This document shows positions 17,086 through 25,856 of a stretch of 64,000 nucleotides of DNA, in pieces. The position numbers and the translations under genes were made by a program. The stretch covers positions 38,974-102,973 of the forward strand of contig JBMOKJ010000010.1 of NCBI GenBank assembly GCA_049315325.1, given 5' to 3'. The DNA is from CAXXIC01 sp049315325. GTDB lineage: Bacteria; Bacteroidota; Bacteroidia; Bacteroidales; UBA7332. Positions within the stretch are counted from its first letter, which is position 1; the number at the start of each line of letters is the position of its first letter. The notes under the pieces were generated by a model. That model was not told the origin of the DNA. It did no database searches and was given only the letters and a program-made list of their open reading frames with translations.

Positions 17086-19401
17086 ATGAAGAAACTACAA
17101 TATAGAACAGGGTTGGTGAGCGTAATCGCATCATCGTTGGTGGTAAATGCTTCTGCACAGAGTGTGCCGCAGCAAAACACACAAACCCAATTTAAAGGTA
17201 AAATCGGCAAGACCCTTTCTGACTCTAAAGAGGCGTGGCCTGAGAAGAAAAAAGCACCGCAAGGCGCACCAAATGTGGTGGTGTGGCTGATTGATGATGC
17301 CGGTTATGGTACCTCCAGCGCGTTTGGTGGCCTAATGCAAACGCCCGTGTTGGATAGTTTGGCAAACAATGGATTGCGCTATACCAATTTTCACTCTACA
17401 GGTGTTAGTTCTCCTACTCGTGCTGCTTTGTTGACAGGCCGCAATCACCATTCGGTGCACATGGGTACGTTGAATTACAGTTCTCAGGGATTTCCCGGTT
17501 ACGATGCTGTAATGCCAGGTGATAAAGCAACCATTGCCGAAGTATTGCACGAAAATGGCTACAACAATTTCGCTGTGGGGAAATACCACGTTGCACCACT
17601 CGATGAAATCACCGCCAATGGGCCTTTCGACCGTTGGGCGGTGGGTCGCGGGTTCGACCATTTCTACGGATTCCAGTTGGGGCATACCGACCAATATCAT
17701 CCTAATTTGTATGAAGATACGAAGGTGATTGACATTGAGCCAAACACTAAACATTTGTCTACTTTGTTAGCGGATAAAGCCATTAGCTATATAGGTAACC
17801 AAAAGTCCATTCAACCTGAAAAACCATTCTTTCTCTATTTTGCCACAGGTGCAATTCATTCACCTCATCAGGTGGATAAAAAGTGGAGCGATTTGTACAA
17901 AGGTAAGTTCGATAAAGGATGGGATTGGTACCGCGAGGAAGTATTTGCGCGTCAAAAAAGATTGGGAGTGATTCCAGCAGATGCCGTGTTGCCCGACCGC
18001 GACCCAACTGTGAAAGCTTGGGATAGCCTAACACCTGAGCAACGTAAGGTATATGCACGTTTTATGGAGGTTTATGCTGGCTTTTTGACGCATGCCGATT
18101 ATGAATTTGGTCGTATCATCAACTATTTGAAAGAGATTGGGCAACTAGATAATACGGTCGTTTTAGTCAGTATTGGAGACAATGGTTCGAGCCACAGTCC
18201 GCGAAACGGAACGTTGAATGGATACATTAGTAGTCTGGACGAAGACAAACAGATTGCCGAATTGTACAAGAATATCGACAAGATTGGCACCGAACGTTCG
18301 TTCGAAGACGCACCTTCGGGTTGGACACAAGCTACCAATACCCCCTTCCGTTTGTGGAAAGCCGATCCGAATAGCGAAGGAGGTACACACCAACCATTGA
18401 TTGTCTTTTATCCTAAAGGCCAGTTGGATAAAGGTGGTATCCGAAATCAGTATGGTCACGTTATCGACATCGCCCCAACTATTTATGAGTTGACAGGAGC
18501 GACTGTGCCTGAAGTAATAAAGGGATACAAACAGCAACCGATTGAGGGGACTAGTTTGGCATATTCGCTACACGATGCAAATGCAATCAACCGCCACACC
18601 GTTCAATATTACGAACTTTTTGGCAAAAGAGCCATCGTAAAAGACGGATGGAAGGCATCTGTGTTTCATCAGTCCGGTGCCGATTTTGCAAAAGATGTGT
18701 GGGAGTTGTATAATTTGAAAGAAGATTTTAACGAACGCATAGATTTAGCATCCAAATTCCCTGAAAAGGTGAAGGAGTTGCAGGCTGTTTTTGATGAAGA
18801 AGCCGCAAAATACAACGTCTATCCATTGATTGATAATGCCCTTGGCCACAGTGCCGGAGGTCGTGCCAGAAGTCCGTTCGGATTGAACAAACGAGTAGTG
18901 TTGTATCCCGGAATCGACCAATTGCTAACCTACAGCGGCCCACAGTTTCAGGGCGACCCGTTCACCATTACTGCCGATGTCGAAATCAGCGACAAAAAAC
19001 AAAGTGGTGTGCTGTTTGCGACTGGTTCTCAGTTCGACGGACTAAGTCTCTTCGTTCAGAATGGTAAATTTGTGGTTGCTCACAATACCGGAACGATTAT
19101 CAGACACTTGGAGTCGAAATCGGATGTTCCGGTTGGAAAATCTAAATTGAAATTTGAGCTCAACTACATCGCGCCCGCAAAAGGCAATCGCGATAGAAAT
19201 GCTGCCGCTGGCACCGAAGCGATTTACATCAACGATGTGAAAGTAGCAGAGCGCCCTATCACCGCTTTAGAAGGTAAAATTGCTGTTTACAAAGATGGTA
19301 TTGACGTAGGTTCCGACCGCAATTCTCCAGTTTCCGATCGCTACAAAGTTCCGTTTAGCTTCGCAGGCAAATTAAATAATGTGACCATCGAATACAAGTA
19401 A
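17086..19401 (+). CDS. Secreted Ser-type sulfatase 2
   Basis: 771 residues with a signal peptide (VSVIASSLVVNASAQ). The signature VSSPTRAALLTGRNHH gives Ser108 as the formylglycine precursor; WLIDDAGYG and SIGDNGSS supply metal ligands. It shares the overall layout of its neighbour, including the same N-terminal phrase (FKGKIGKTLSDSKEAWPEK) and the C-terminal beta-sandwich region, so the pair arose by tandem duplication. It starts 18 bp after sulfatase 1 and ends the operon at a strong terminator. Two diverged copies suggest different ester substrates or positional specificity (inference). Confidence 0.9.
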   Translation: MKKLQYRTGLVSVIASSLVVNASAQSVPQQNTQTQFKGKIGKTLSDSKEAWPEKKKAPQGAPNVVVWLIDDAGYGTSSAFGGLMQTPVLDSLANNGLRYTNFHSTGVSSPTRAALLTGRNHHSVHMGTLNYSSQGFPGYDAVMPGDKATIAEVLHENGYNNFAVGKYHVAPLDEITANGPFDRWAVGRGFDHFYGFQLGHTDQYHPNLYEDTKVIDIEPNTKHLSTLLADKAISYIGNQKSIQPEKPFFLYFATGAIHSPHQVDKKWSDLYKGKFDKGWDWYREEVFARQKRLGVIPADAVLPDRDPTVKAWDSLTPEQRKVYARFMEVYAGFLTHADYEFGRIINYLKEIGQLDNTVVLVSIGDNGSSHSPRNGTLNGYISSLDEDKQIAELYKNIDKIGTERSFEDAPSGWTQATNTPFRLWKADPNSEGGTHQPLIVFYPKGQLDKGGIRNQYGHVIDIAPTIYELTGATVPEVIKGYKQQPIEGTSLAYSLHDANAINRHTVQYYELFGKRAIVKDGWKASVFHQSGADFAKDVWELYNLKEDFNERIDLASKFPEKVKELQAVFDEEAAKYNVYPLIDNALGHSAGGRARSPFGLNKRVVLYPGIDQLLTYSGPQFQGDPFTITADVEISDKKQSGVLFATGSQFDGLSLFVQNGKFVVAHNTGTIIRHLESKSDVPVGKSKLKFELNYIAPAKGNRDRNAAAGTEAIYINDVKVAERPITALEGKIAVYKDGIDVGSDRNSPVSDRYKVPFSFAGKLNNVTIEYK

Positions 19402-19439
19402 GAAAAATGCCATTATTTGTAGATAGATAATCATCAGAA

Positions 19440-19473
19440 ACCCCTACTTTGGACGCTCCAAAAGTAGGGGTTT
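19440..19473 (+). terminator. Terminator of the sulfatase operon
   Basis: AACCCCTACTTT pairs with AAAGTAGGGGTT, 12 bp with a 9-nt loop, then TTCTTGTT. Confidence 0.85.
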
Positions 19474-19482
19474 CTTGTTATT

Positions 19483-19551
19483 TACCGCAATCGTGGTAAG
19501 AAAATACTGCTGTTGTGGTATTTCGTCAGGAGCGAATATGTACTAATTTTG
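19483..19551 (+). promoter_or_regulatory. Tandem operator and promoter of an orphan leader (site C)
   Basis: TACC-N8-GGTA at 19483-19498 and TACT-N8-GGTA at 19505-19520, 22 bp apart. The consensus -7 TAATTTTG occupies 19544-19551, at the common distance. The only things downstream before the next array are element R2 and a 23-codon frame. Confidence 0.75.
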
Positions 19552-19603
19552 TATCTATATAAAAGCCAGTTACTCAATGTATTTGGTTTAGTAGTAACGA
19601 AGG

Positions 19604-19657
19604 GCGCCTTCCTTTCTCTGTCGGCAAAACTGGTTCGGGGAGTGCGCACTACAATTC
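19604..19657 (+). ncRNA. Conserved hairpin element R2
   Basis: GCGC-CTTCC (19604-19612) pairs with GGGAG-T-GCGC (19638-19647). The 24-nt loop is identical to that of R1 and the CTACAATTC tail follows. The outer stem differs from R1 (GCGC/GCGC instead of TTCAC/GTGAA) yet still pairs, which supports a structured RNA. Confidence 0.6.
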
Positions 19658-19668
19658 AATTAATTGGT

Positions 19669-19740
19669 ATGAAAAATCTATCTTTCCTGCTGGGGAAATC
19701 GAATAATTTCCCTAGAGATTATCTCTGCACTCGCGGTTGA
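19669..19740 (+). pseudogene. 23-codon frame after R2: truncated susC-like start or small leader peptide
   Basis: Encodes MKNLSFLLGKSNNFPRDYLC then TRG and TGA. The beginning resembles the SusC start MTNLSSSGNL at 10130 in sequence and in position after the hairpin element. It stops before any signal-peptide core appears. I read it as the head of a lost susC operon, or less likely a functional short peptide. Codons after the stop show no susC continuation. Confidence 0.4.
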
Positions 19741-19833
19741 TGATTGGCGTTGTGGCACACTTCTTTCCTATTTATAACAAGGCTTAATTTTGCGCAAATA
19801 GAAGTGATGTATCGCAAGCTAATCATTGTCTAT

Positions 19834-19880
19834 AACGCACCGGATGAATATCTTTATCGATAATTATTCGGTGTTTTTTT
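19834..19880 (+). terminator. Possible terminator after the orphan leader
   Basis: CACCG near 19840 pairs with CGGTG near 19870, with further AAT/ATT pairing inside, followed by eight T. Confidence 0.5.
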
Positions 19881-19981
19881 TATGTTCAATAGAAAACAAG
19901 CTACCTTATATCGAGGTTGAGGCGCAGTAAAATGGTTATAATACTTATAATCAGATATATACTACTTAGTCGAAACCAATA

Positions 19982-20381
19982 TTGCAACTTTGCAAAATCG
20001 TTCCGAAGTAAGTCCGAAGTCGTTTTGCAAATTTGCAAAGGCATTCCGGACTAAGTCTGAAGTACTTTTGCAAAGTTGCAAAGGGGGTAAAAAGTAGGTT
20101 TTTTGTTGTTTTGCAACTTTGCAAAGGGGTGTTTGGGTAACATTTTTGTTGTTTTGTAAGGTTGCAAAGCCTGTTTTGGGTGGGTTTTTAGGCCGTTGTA
20201 ACTTTACAAAACGACTTCCAACTAAGTTGAGAGTGCCTTTGCAAGTTTGCAAAAGTGGTTCGAACTAAGTCTGGAATGATTTTGCAAAGTTGCAAAAACA
20301 GTTCCGACTAACTTTTTTATCGTTTTGCAAACTTGCAAAATGTGTAAAAACTAACAATATATCTCCATTGCAAAATTGCAA
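19982..20381. repeat. Phased array of ten TTGCAA-N2-TTGCAA palindromes, 43-bp period
   Basis: Units start at 19982, 20025, 20068, 20111, 20154, 20196, 20239, 20282, 20325 and 20368: spacing 43 bp every time except one 42. Each is a 14-bp inverted repeat; units 5 and 6 have small changes (TTGTAA/TTACAA). Spacers fall into two types, one like TTCCGACTAAGTCTGAAGT and one G/T-rich. The period is not a multiple of three, so an apparent minus-strand frame at 19962-20252 is a by-product. Possible binding array for a DNA-binding protein or a passive repeat; no cas genes. Confidence 0.85.
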
Positions 20382-20514
20382 CGATATACTATTTCTACCG
20401 TAGATATGCAAGACATACTTCCTTTATGGCTGCCGTCATCAGCCAACGTCTGCTTGAACGATAGCCCCAGTGGGGACAAACACAAATACCAAACTATCGA
20501 AAAGCTCCCTTTTG

Positions 20515-20548
20515 GCGCGAGTTTTATAACTCGTGCCTTTTTTTTATA
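20515..20548 (+). terminator. Terminator-like hairpin before the phosphatase gene
   Basis: GGCGCGAGTT pairs with AACTCGTGCC (one G-T) and eight T follow. What it terminates is unclear: 20390-20515 has no convincing frame, only a small AGCCCCAGTGGGGAC hairpin, so a short RNA is possible. Confidence 0.6.
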
Positions 20549-20713
20549 CAATTTGTAACTGTATATTGCAGTTGCAAACTGCAAAGAAAAGAATCACAAG
20601 TTTCAAACTTGCGATAAAAAAGGTCTCATTACATTTCAATGAAATTCTCTAATCTTTTGAATCCTTCTCTATTTTATTCTAACTTAGCAGCCTAAATTTT
20701 AGAATCAAGCAGT

Positions 20714-22360
20714 ATGCGAAAAATTGTTGGACTAGCGTTGCTGTCGGTGTTGCTTTGCGGAACGCTGTCGGCACAAAAGAATAAGAAAGCGACGTCGCCC
20801 ACCGACCGACCAAAACTAGTAGTTGGCATTGTGGTCGATCAGATGAGGTGGGATTTTCTCTACCGTTACTACGATAAATACCAGACCGGAGGATTCAAGC
20901 GCCTGTTGGGTGAAGGCTTTTCGTGCGAAAACACGATGATCAACTACATCCCCACAGTCACAGCGATTGGTCACACCACGATATTTACAGGTTCGGTGCC
21001 ATCTATTCACGGCATTGCGGGCAACGACTGGACAAATCCTGTGACAGGTAAATCCATTTATTGCACCGACGACTCTACTGTAGAAACCGTTGGCGCAAAA
21101 GGCAAAGCGGGCAGAATGTCGCCACGCAGTTTGCTCACTACTACCATCACCGACGAACTTCGATTGGCAAGCAACTTCAAGTCGAAAGTAGTGGGCGTTT
21201 CGCTCAAAGACCGAGCATCTATTCTCCCTGCCGGACACAACCCGACGGGTGCATTCTGGATAGACGATGCTTCGGGACGATTCATCACCAGCACCTATTA
21301 TATGAAGACGTTGCCCGATTGGGTGAACGCGTTCAACGATGCACAACCAGTAGAGAAGTTGGTTGCCAACGGTTGGAACACACTCTTGCCCATCGACCAA
21401 TACACCGAAAGCACGGCAGACAATGTGGCATGGGAGGGAACACTAAAAGGCGCATCAGCACCTGTTTTTCCGTATGACACCAAGAAGGCCTACGAGGCAG
21501 ACCATGGTTCGCTGCGCCAGATGCCGTTTGGCAACACACTGACGTTGGATTTTGCGAAAGCTGCTATCGACGGCTACAAACTCGGACAAGAGACGGCTAC
21601 CGATTTCTTGACCATCAACTGTGCATCCACAGACTACTCAGGGCATTTAGTCGGACCAAACGCCATTGAGGTAGAAGATGTTTACCTCCGATTGGACAAA
21701 GATTTAGCAACGTTCTTCGCTTACCTCGATCAGAAAGTGGGAAAAGGAAATTACCTTGTCTTCTTGACAGCCGACCACGGCGCAGCACATGCTGAAGGTT
21801 TCATGCGCGAAAACAAAATGCCTGCCGGATTGCTTTCGTCGAAACTAGAGAGCAAACTCAAAAAGACGCTGTTGAAGCAGTTTCATGGCGATAGTCTGAT
21901 ATTTGGCATCGACAATTTTCAGGTAAACTTTAATAAGGTGCAGATTGATACGCTAAAGCTCGATTTCGAAAAGGTGAAAGCCGCCACGGTCGATTTCTTG
22001 AGAGAGCAGAATGGCGTGCAATATGCGGTAGACCAGGATAAAATTGCAATAGCTTCTATTCCGGCCACCATTCGCGAGATGATGATAAACGGCTACAACC
22101 AGCAGCGCAGTGGGAGCGTGGTGTTAGCGCCACTATCGAATTGGATGCCACACAACTGCAAAAAAGGGTGCACGCACAGTTTGTGGAATCCGTACGATTC
22201 GCACATTCCGTTGGTGTTTATGGGTTGGGGCATTCCACACGGAACGACCCATCGCACCACCTACATGACCGACATTTCTGCCACATTGGCAGCGTTGCTC
22301 CACATACAGATGCCGAGCGGTTGCATCGGTTCACCTATTCAGGAGGTGATGAAACGTTAG
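20714..22360 (+). CDS. PafA-like periplasmic alkaline phosphatase-superfamily enzyme
   Basis: 548 residues with a signal peptide (MRKIVGLALLSVLLCGTLSA). It shows the PafA residue set: metal-binding D42 (VVDQMRWD), nucleophile T83 (PTVTAIGHTT), N104 (GIAGNDW), and the K165-x-R167 pair (SLKDRASILPAGH). Spacing D42 to T83 (41) and T83 to N104 (21) equals my recollection for PafA. LTADHGA supplies metal ligands. Family members cleave phosphate monoesters constitutively. None of the sulfatase signature residues is present, so it is not a third sulfatase. It lies alone between terminators, without the shared operator upstream; its position inside the sulfur region is notable. Confidence 0.85.
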   Translation: MRKIVGLALLSVLLCGTLSAQKNKKATSPTDRPKLVVGIVVDQMRWDFLYRYYDKYQTGGFKRLLGEGFSCENTMINYIPTVTAIGHTTIFTGSVPSIHGIAGNDWTNPVTGKSIYCTDDSTVETVGAKGKAGRMSPRSLLTTTITDELRLASNFKSKVVGVSLKDRASILPAGHNPTGAFWIDDASGRFITSTYYMKTLPDWVNAFNDAQPVEKLVANGWNTLLPIDQYTESTADNVAWEGTLKGASAPVFPYDTKKAYEADHGSLRQMPFGNTLTLDFAKAAIDGYKLGQETATDFLTINCASTDYSGHLVGPNAIEVEDVYLRLDKDLATFFAYLDQKVGKGNYLVFLTADHGAAHAEGFMRENKMPAGLLSSKLESKLKKTLLKQFHGDSLIFGIDNFQVNFNKVQIDTLKLDFEKVKAATVDFLREQNGVQYAVDQDKIAIASIPATIREMMINGYNQQRSGSVVLAPLSNWMPHNCKKGCTHSLWNPYDSHIPLVFMGWGIPHGTTHRTTYMTDISATLAALLHIQMPSGCIGSPIQEVMKR

Positions 22361-22382
22361 AAAATCCTCTGATTTTGGATAA

Positions 22383-22429
22383 AATACCTTTACTATGGTA
22401 CAGAAATGCCCTAGTAAAGGTATTTTTTT
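22383..22429 (+). terminator. Terminator of the phosphatase gene, overlapping site G
   Basis: ATACCTTTACTA pairs with TAGTAAAGGTAT (12 bp), then eight T. The arms contain the distal TACC and proximal GGTA of the operator. Confidence 0.75.
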
Positions 22430-22453
22430 TGCTTAAATATAGCGGTTACTTTG
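22385..22453 (+). promoter_or_regulatory. Tandem operator and promoter of a ncRNA candidate (site G)
   Basis: TACC-N8-GGTA at 22385-22400 and TGCC-N8-GGTA at 22407-22422, GG to GG 22 bp; TTTG at 22450-22453, at the common distance. The same bases form the terminator of the preceding phosphatase gene. Confidence 0.65.
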
Positions 22454-22459
22454 TATCGT

Positions 22460-22765
22460 CAATCACCGCAATAATAGTGTCTGATTTACATTCCCTAGAA
22501 GTAGTGCGATTATAGGTTTTATAAGGTTAGTTTGTTTTGTCATGAAGTGTTTTTCGCACTGTTTTAAGGTTTTATTGTGATGATTATCCTGTGGAAGCAT
22601 TTTGTTAGGCCATAATATATGTGCTTCTGCAGGATTTTTACTTGATGTTTTTGATTGGGTTAGTATACGGTGAATGGAACTGAAAAACTTTTCCTGTTTA
22701 GTTTTTCAGTTTTCTTAAAGGTAGATAATTTGAGCTGTGTCAGGCTCTTTTTATCTACCTTTTTT
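22460..22765 (+). ncRNA. Candidate structured non-coding RNA under the shared operator
   Basis: No convincing open frame lies between the -7 element of site G and a strong terminator. Successive hairpins are visible: AGTGCGA (near 22505) with TCGCACT (near 22553); a 14-bp stem with 12 pairs, 22586-22599 with 22622-22635; a perfect 12-bp stem, 22678-22689 with 22700-22711; and the terminator at 22720-22765. About 305 nt. If regulated like its neighbours, it would be made together with the sulfur genes. I do not recognise it as a known RNA family. Confidence 0.55.
22720..22765 (+). terminator. Terminator of the ncRNA candidate
   Basis: GGTAGATAA pairs with TTATCTACC, with inner GAGC/GCTC pairing, followed by six T. 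Confidence 0.8.
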
Positions 22766-22805
22766 GATTGAAATGTACCCTTTTAAGCAAATAGACTGTC
22801 ATTTT

Positions 22806-22874
22806 TACCCAAATTATGGTATGCAAATACACGGATAGAGGTATTTAGAGAGGCAATTTTCGCCCCTACTTTTG
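22806..22874 (+). promoter_or_regulatory. Tandem operator and promoter of the second TonB receptor (site E)
   Basis: TACC-N8-GGTA at 22806-22821 and TACA-N8-GGTA at 22828-22843, 22 bp apart. The consensus -7 TACTTTTG at 22867-22874 is at the common distance. The ATG follows 106 bp later. Confidence 0.75.
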
Positions 22875-22979
22875 CAAAGTCGTTTCTTGGTTCCTAAAAC
22901 GAAGACGAAAAGATTCATTTTCAAGGAGTATTAAAACGAGGAATAGAGAATTAAAATAAACAGATAAAAAACAGAAATT

Positions 22980-25571
22980 ATGAAATTGAAAAACTACGTA
23001 ACATTATTGGTCTTTCTCGTGATAGGAGCGACCGCCTTTTCTCAGGGAAAACAACTTGAGTTGAAAGGAAAAGTAAAAGATAGCAATTCGGGTGAAGCTC
23101 TCATCGGTGTGGTGGTGCAAGTGGCAGGCTCGCCTAGAGGTGTTCAGACCGATGTGAATGGTCAGTTTGCATTGAAATCAACGGCAAAATTGCCGCTTAC
23201 GCTCATTGTATCGTATGCAGGCTACGAAAGACAGGAATTTATTATCGAAAGTGTGGAAGACGAATTCCTCTTCGAAATTCGCCAAAAAAGCAACTTGCTG
23301 AATCAAGTGGTAGTAACCTCGCGTCGTCGTGCCGAAACTGCACAAAGTATTCCCATCGCTATCTCTGTATTAGGAAGCGGACAAGTGGAAGATGCAGGTG
23401 CGTTTAACGTCAACCGTGTAAAAGAGCTAGTGCCATCGGTGCAACTTTACTCTTCGAATCCACGTAACACGGCATTGAATATTCGCGGATTGGGCTCAAC
23501 TTTTGGTCTGACAAACGACGGTATCGAGCAAGGGGTTGGTTTTTATGTGGACGGAGTCTATTTCGCACGTCCGGCAGCTACTACACTCGACTTTATCGAC
23601 ATCGATCAGATTGAGGTATTACGTGGCCCACAAGGCACATTGTTTGGTAAAAACACCACTGCTGGTGCGTTCAACGTCACTACCCGCAAAGCCAGCTTCA
23701 CTCCTGGAACATCTTCGGAACTTAGCTATGGAGACTATGGTTACATTCAGGCAAAAGCTTCTATCACAGGGCCATTGAGCAAGAAAATTGCGGGTCGACT
23801 CTCTTTCTCGGGAACGCAACGCGATGGCTTTTTGGAAAATGTGAAATCACAACAAACAGTAAACGACCTCAACAACCTCGGTGCTCGTGGACAATTGCTC
23901 TACAAACCAACTGAAAATACATCCATCACATTGGCTGCCGACATTACCCGTCAGCGACCAAACGGCTATGCGCAAGTGGTGGCAGGTGTGGTTACTACAA
24001 AACGTAGCTCATTCCGCCAGTTCAACAACATCATCAAAGACCTCGGCTATTCGTTGCCGAGCCAGAATCCATTCGACCGCAAAATTGATCAGGACACCCC
24101 ATGGCGTTCGAACCAAGATTTAGGTGGTGTATCGTTGAACGTTGATACGAAACTCGGTTCAGGTACTTTGACTTCTACATCAGCTTATCGTTATTGGATT
24201 TGGGATCCGTCGAACGACCGCGACTTTACAGGCTTGTCTGTGCTTTCAAGATCAGAAGGTACTTCTCGTCAGGATCAAATTTCGCAGGAAATCCGTTGGG
24301 CAGGTTCATTGTCTGAAAAAGTGACAGGTGTGTTCGGACTGTTTGCCTTTGGTCAGCAAGTGAAATCAAACCCTGTGCAAACCGAAGAGGCGGGCGATGC
24401 TCAATGGCGTTTCTCAATCGACAAATTGGCGGACAGTACTTTGTGGAAAACTCCGGGTTTGTTGAAAGGTTACGGAATTCATACTACATCTAAACTAAGC
24501 ACTTTCAGTGGTGCCGTGTTTAGTCAAGTAGATTGGGCAATTACAAGCAAATTGCATGTATTGCCAGGTTTACGTCTGAACTACGATAAAAAATCGCTCG
24601 ACTATGACCGCAAAACATATGGTGGATTGCAAACTACAAATGCTAAATTGATTGCATTGCAGAAAAAAGTCTACAGCGATCAGTCGTTCTCTACGAATAC
24701 AGACGATATCAACCTCTCGGGTCAGTTTACATTGGCCTACAAAGCGAGCAAAAACTTCAACGCGTTTGCCACATTCTCTACCGGATTTAAATCGGTGGGA
24801 CTGAACGTAGGCGGTATCCCAACAAATGCTGACGGTACACCAACTATCGAATTAGCAAAAGTGAAACCAGAGAAAGTGTATCACTACGAATTGGGAATTA
24901 AATCATCGCCAACAGCCAACTCAACGTTGAATGTTACGGTTTACAATACCGATATCAACAACTTCCAGACATTAGTCCAATCACCAGATATCACACTTAA
25001 CCGTGGTTACTTGGCGAATGCAGAGAAAGTGAATGCAAAAGGTGTGGAAGTAGATGGCGATGTGAAAGTGAATAAATTCATTTCATTCTTTGGTTCGGTT
25101 TCGTACACCGATGGCAAATATGTGTCGTTCACCAATGCTCCACTTCCACTCGAAGAGACTGGTCTGAAAGCTGCTGATAATGTAACATCAATTTATTCCA
25201 AAGACATTTCGGGCAGCGAGTTGCCGGGTATCTCTAAATGGGCAGGTACATTGGGTACAGAACTTGTACGCTCAGGTCGTTTGCTCGGTCGTTCAGGTAA
25301 ATTCTTCCTTGCTCTCGATTCGTATGCACGCTCTTCGTTCTCATCAAGTCCTACGCCATCGGCATTCTTGAACATCGACGGATATGCGTTGCTGAATGGT
25401 CGTGTAGGATTCCGCGCATCGGATGGCGTTTCGATTTTCGTATGGGGACGCAATATCTTGAACAAAAACTACTTCGAGCAATTGCTCGTTGCCGGTGGAA
25501 ATGCTGGTCAGTATGCCGGAGTATTGGGCGACCCACGTACATTGGGCGTTACCCTCCGTCGCTCATTCTAA
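22980..25571 (+). CDS. TonB-dependent receptor without SusD partner
   Basis: 863 residues with a signal peptide (LVFLVIGATAFSQ). A carboxypeptidase-D-like domain (ELKGKVKDSNSGEALIGV), TonB box/plug (LNQVVVTSRRRAETAQSIP; IEVLRGPQGTLFGKNTTAG) and a barrel ending LGVTLRRSF follow. The plug phrase and length are those of classical small-molecule receptors (siderophore, vitamin, or small organic solute), not SusC. It is the only gene behind site E and ends at its own terminator, so it is regulated with the sulfur genes. A sulfonate or small sulfate ester is a reasonable guess for the ligand, not shown by sequence. Confidence 0.9.
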   Translation: MKLKNYVTLLVFLVIGATAFSQGKQLELKGKVKDSNSGEALIGVVVQVAGSPRGVQTDVNGQFALKSTAKLPLTLIVSYAGYERQEFIIESVEDEFLFEIRQKSNLLNQVVVTSRRRAETAQSIPIAISVLGSGQVEDAGAFNVNRVKELVPSVQLYSSNPRNTALNIRGLGSTFGLTNDGIEQGVGFYVDGVYFARPAATTLDFIDIDQIEVLRGPQGTLFGKNTTAGAFNVTTRKASFTPGTSSELSYGDYGYIQAKASITGPLSKKIAGRLSFSGTQRDGFLENVKSQQTVNDLNNLGARGQLLYKPTENTSITLAADITRQRPNGYAQVVAGVVTTKRSSFRQFNNIIKDLGYSLPSQNPFDRKIDQDTPWRSNQDLGGVSLNVDTKLGSGTLTSTSAYRYWIWDPSNDRDFTGLSVLSRSEGTSRQDQISQEIRWAGSLSEKVTGVFGLFAFGQQVKSNPVQTEEAGDAQWRFSIDKLADSTLWKTPGLLKGYGIHTTSKLSTFSGAVFSQVDWAITSKLHVLPGLRLNYDKKSLDYDRKTYGGLQTTNAKLIALQKKVYSDQSFSTNTDDINLSGQFTLAYKASKNFNAFATFSTGFKSVGLNVGGIPTNADGTPTIELAKVKPEKVYHYELGIKSSPTANSTLNVTVYNTDINNFQTLVQSPDITLNRGYLANAEKVNAKGVEVDGDVKVNKFISFFGSVSYTDGKYVSFTNAPLPLEETGLKAADNVTSIYSKDISGSELPGISKWAGTLGTELVRSGRLLGRSGKFFLALDSYARSSFSSSPTPSAFLNIDGYALLNGRVGFRASDGVSIFVWGRNILNKNYFEQLLVAGGNAGQYAGVLGDPRTLGVTLRRSF

Positions 25572-25585
25572 TCTAACTATTATCT

Positions 25586-25637
25586 CATAAAAAAACACCC
25601 GAACGATAGCTGTAGAAAGCAATTGTTCGGGTGTTTA
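25586..25637 (+). terminator. Terminator of the TonB receptor gene
   Basis: ACACCCGAAC pairs with GTTCGGGTGT, followed by TTATCTCTT; a short A-run precedes it. Confidence 0.8.
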
Positions 25638-25663
25638 TCTCTTACAGTTTTTTGAAAAAACAA

Positions 25664-25720
25664 AGCGAGCGCACCTATCTCTGTCGGCAAACTGATTCTA
25701 GGATACACTCGCTACAATTC
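25664..25720 (+). ncRNA. Conserved hairpin element R3 before the maturase gene
   Basis: AGCGAG (25664-25669) pairs with CTCGCT (25708-25713) and CCTA (25674-25677) with TAGG (25699-25702). The loop TCTCTGTCGGCAAACTGATT matches R1/R2 with few changes, and CTACAATTC follows. No frame begins right after it; the maturase ATG is 137 bp away. Confidence 0.55.
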
Positions 25721-25856
25721 AAAAAATTGTTCCGCAAAAATATCACTTATTTCCGAAACATCCACTTTCTACTTCAAAAATTGCTTGTTAGAGGGGAGAT
25801 TTTAAGCTTCTTAACGAACCTATTGGCTTTTTGGGACGAATTTTTAACGATACACA

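Noticed and set aside
19962..20252. Minus-strand frame across the palindrome array as a 96-residue protein
   Set aside because: The 43-bp period shifts the frame at every unit, and the frame stays open only because the repeat lacks stops. No start signal or composition of a real protein.
19982..20381. The 43-bp array as a CRISPR
   Set aside because: The repeats are only 14 bp palindromes with variation, several spacers resemble each other, and no cas genes are near.
20714..22360. The phosphatase gene as a third sulfatase
   Set aside because: It lacks the C/S-x-P-x-R signature and carries the PafA set of Thr, Asn and K-x-R residues.
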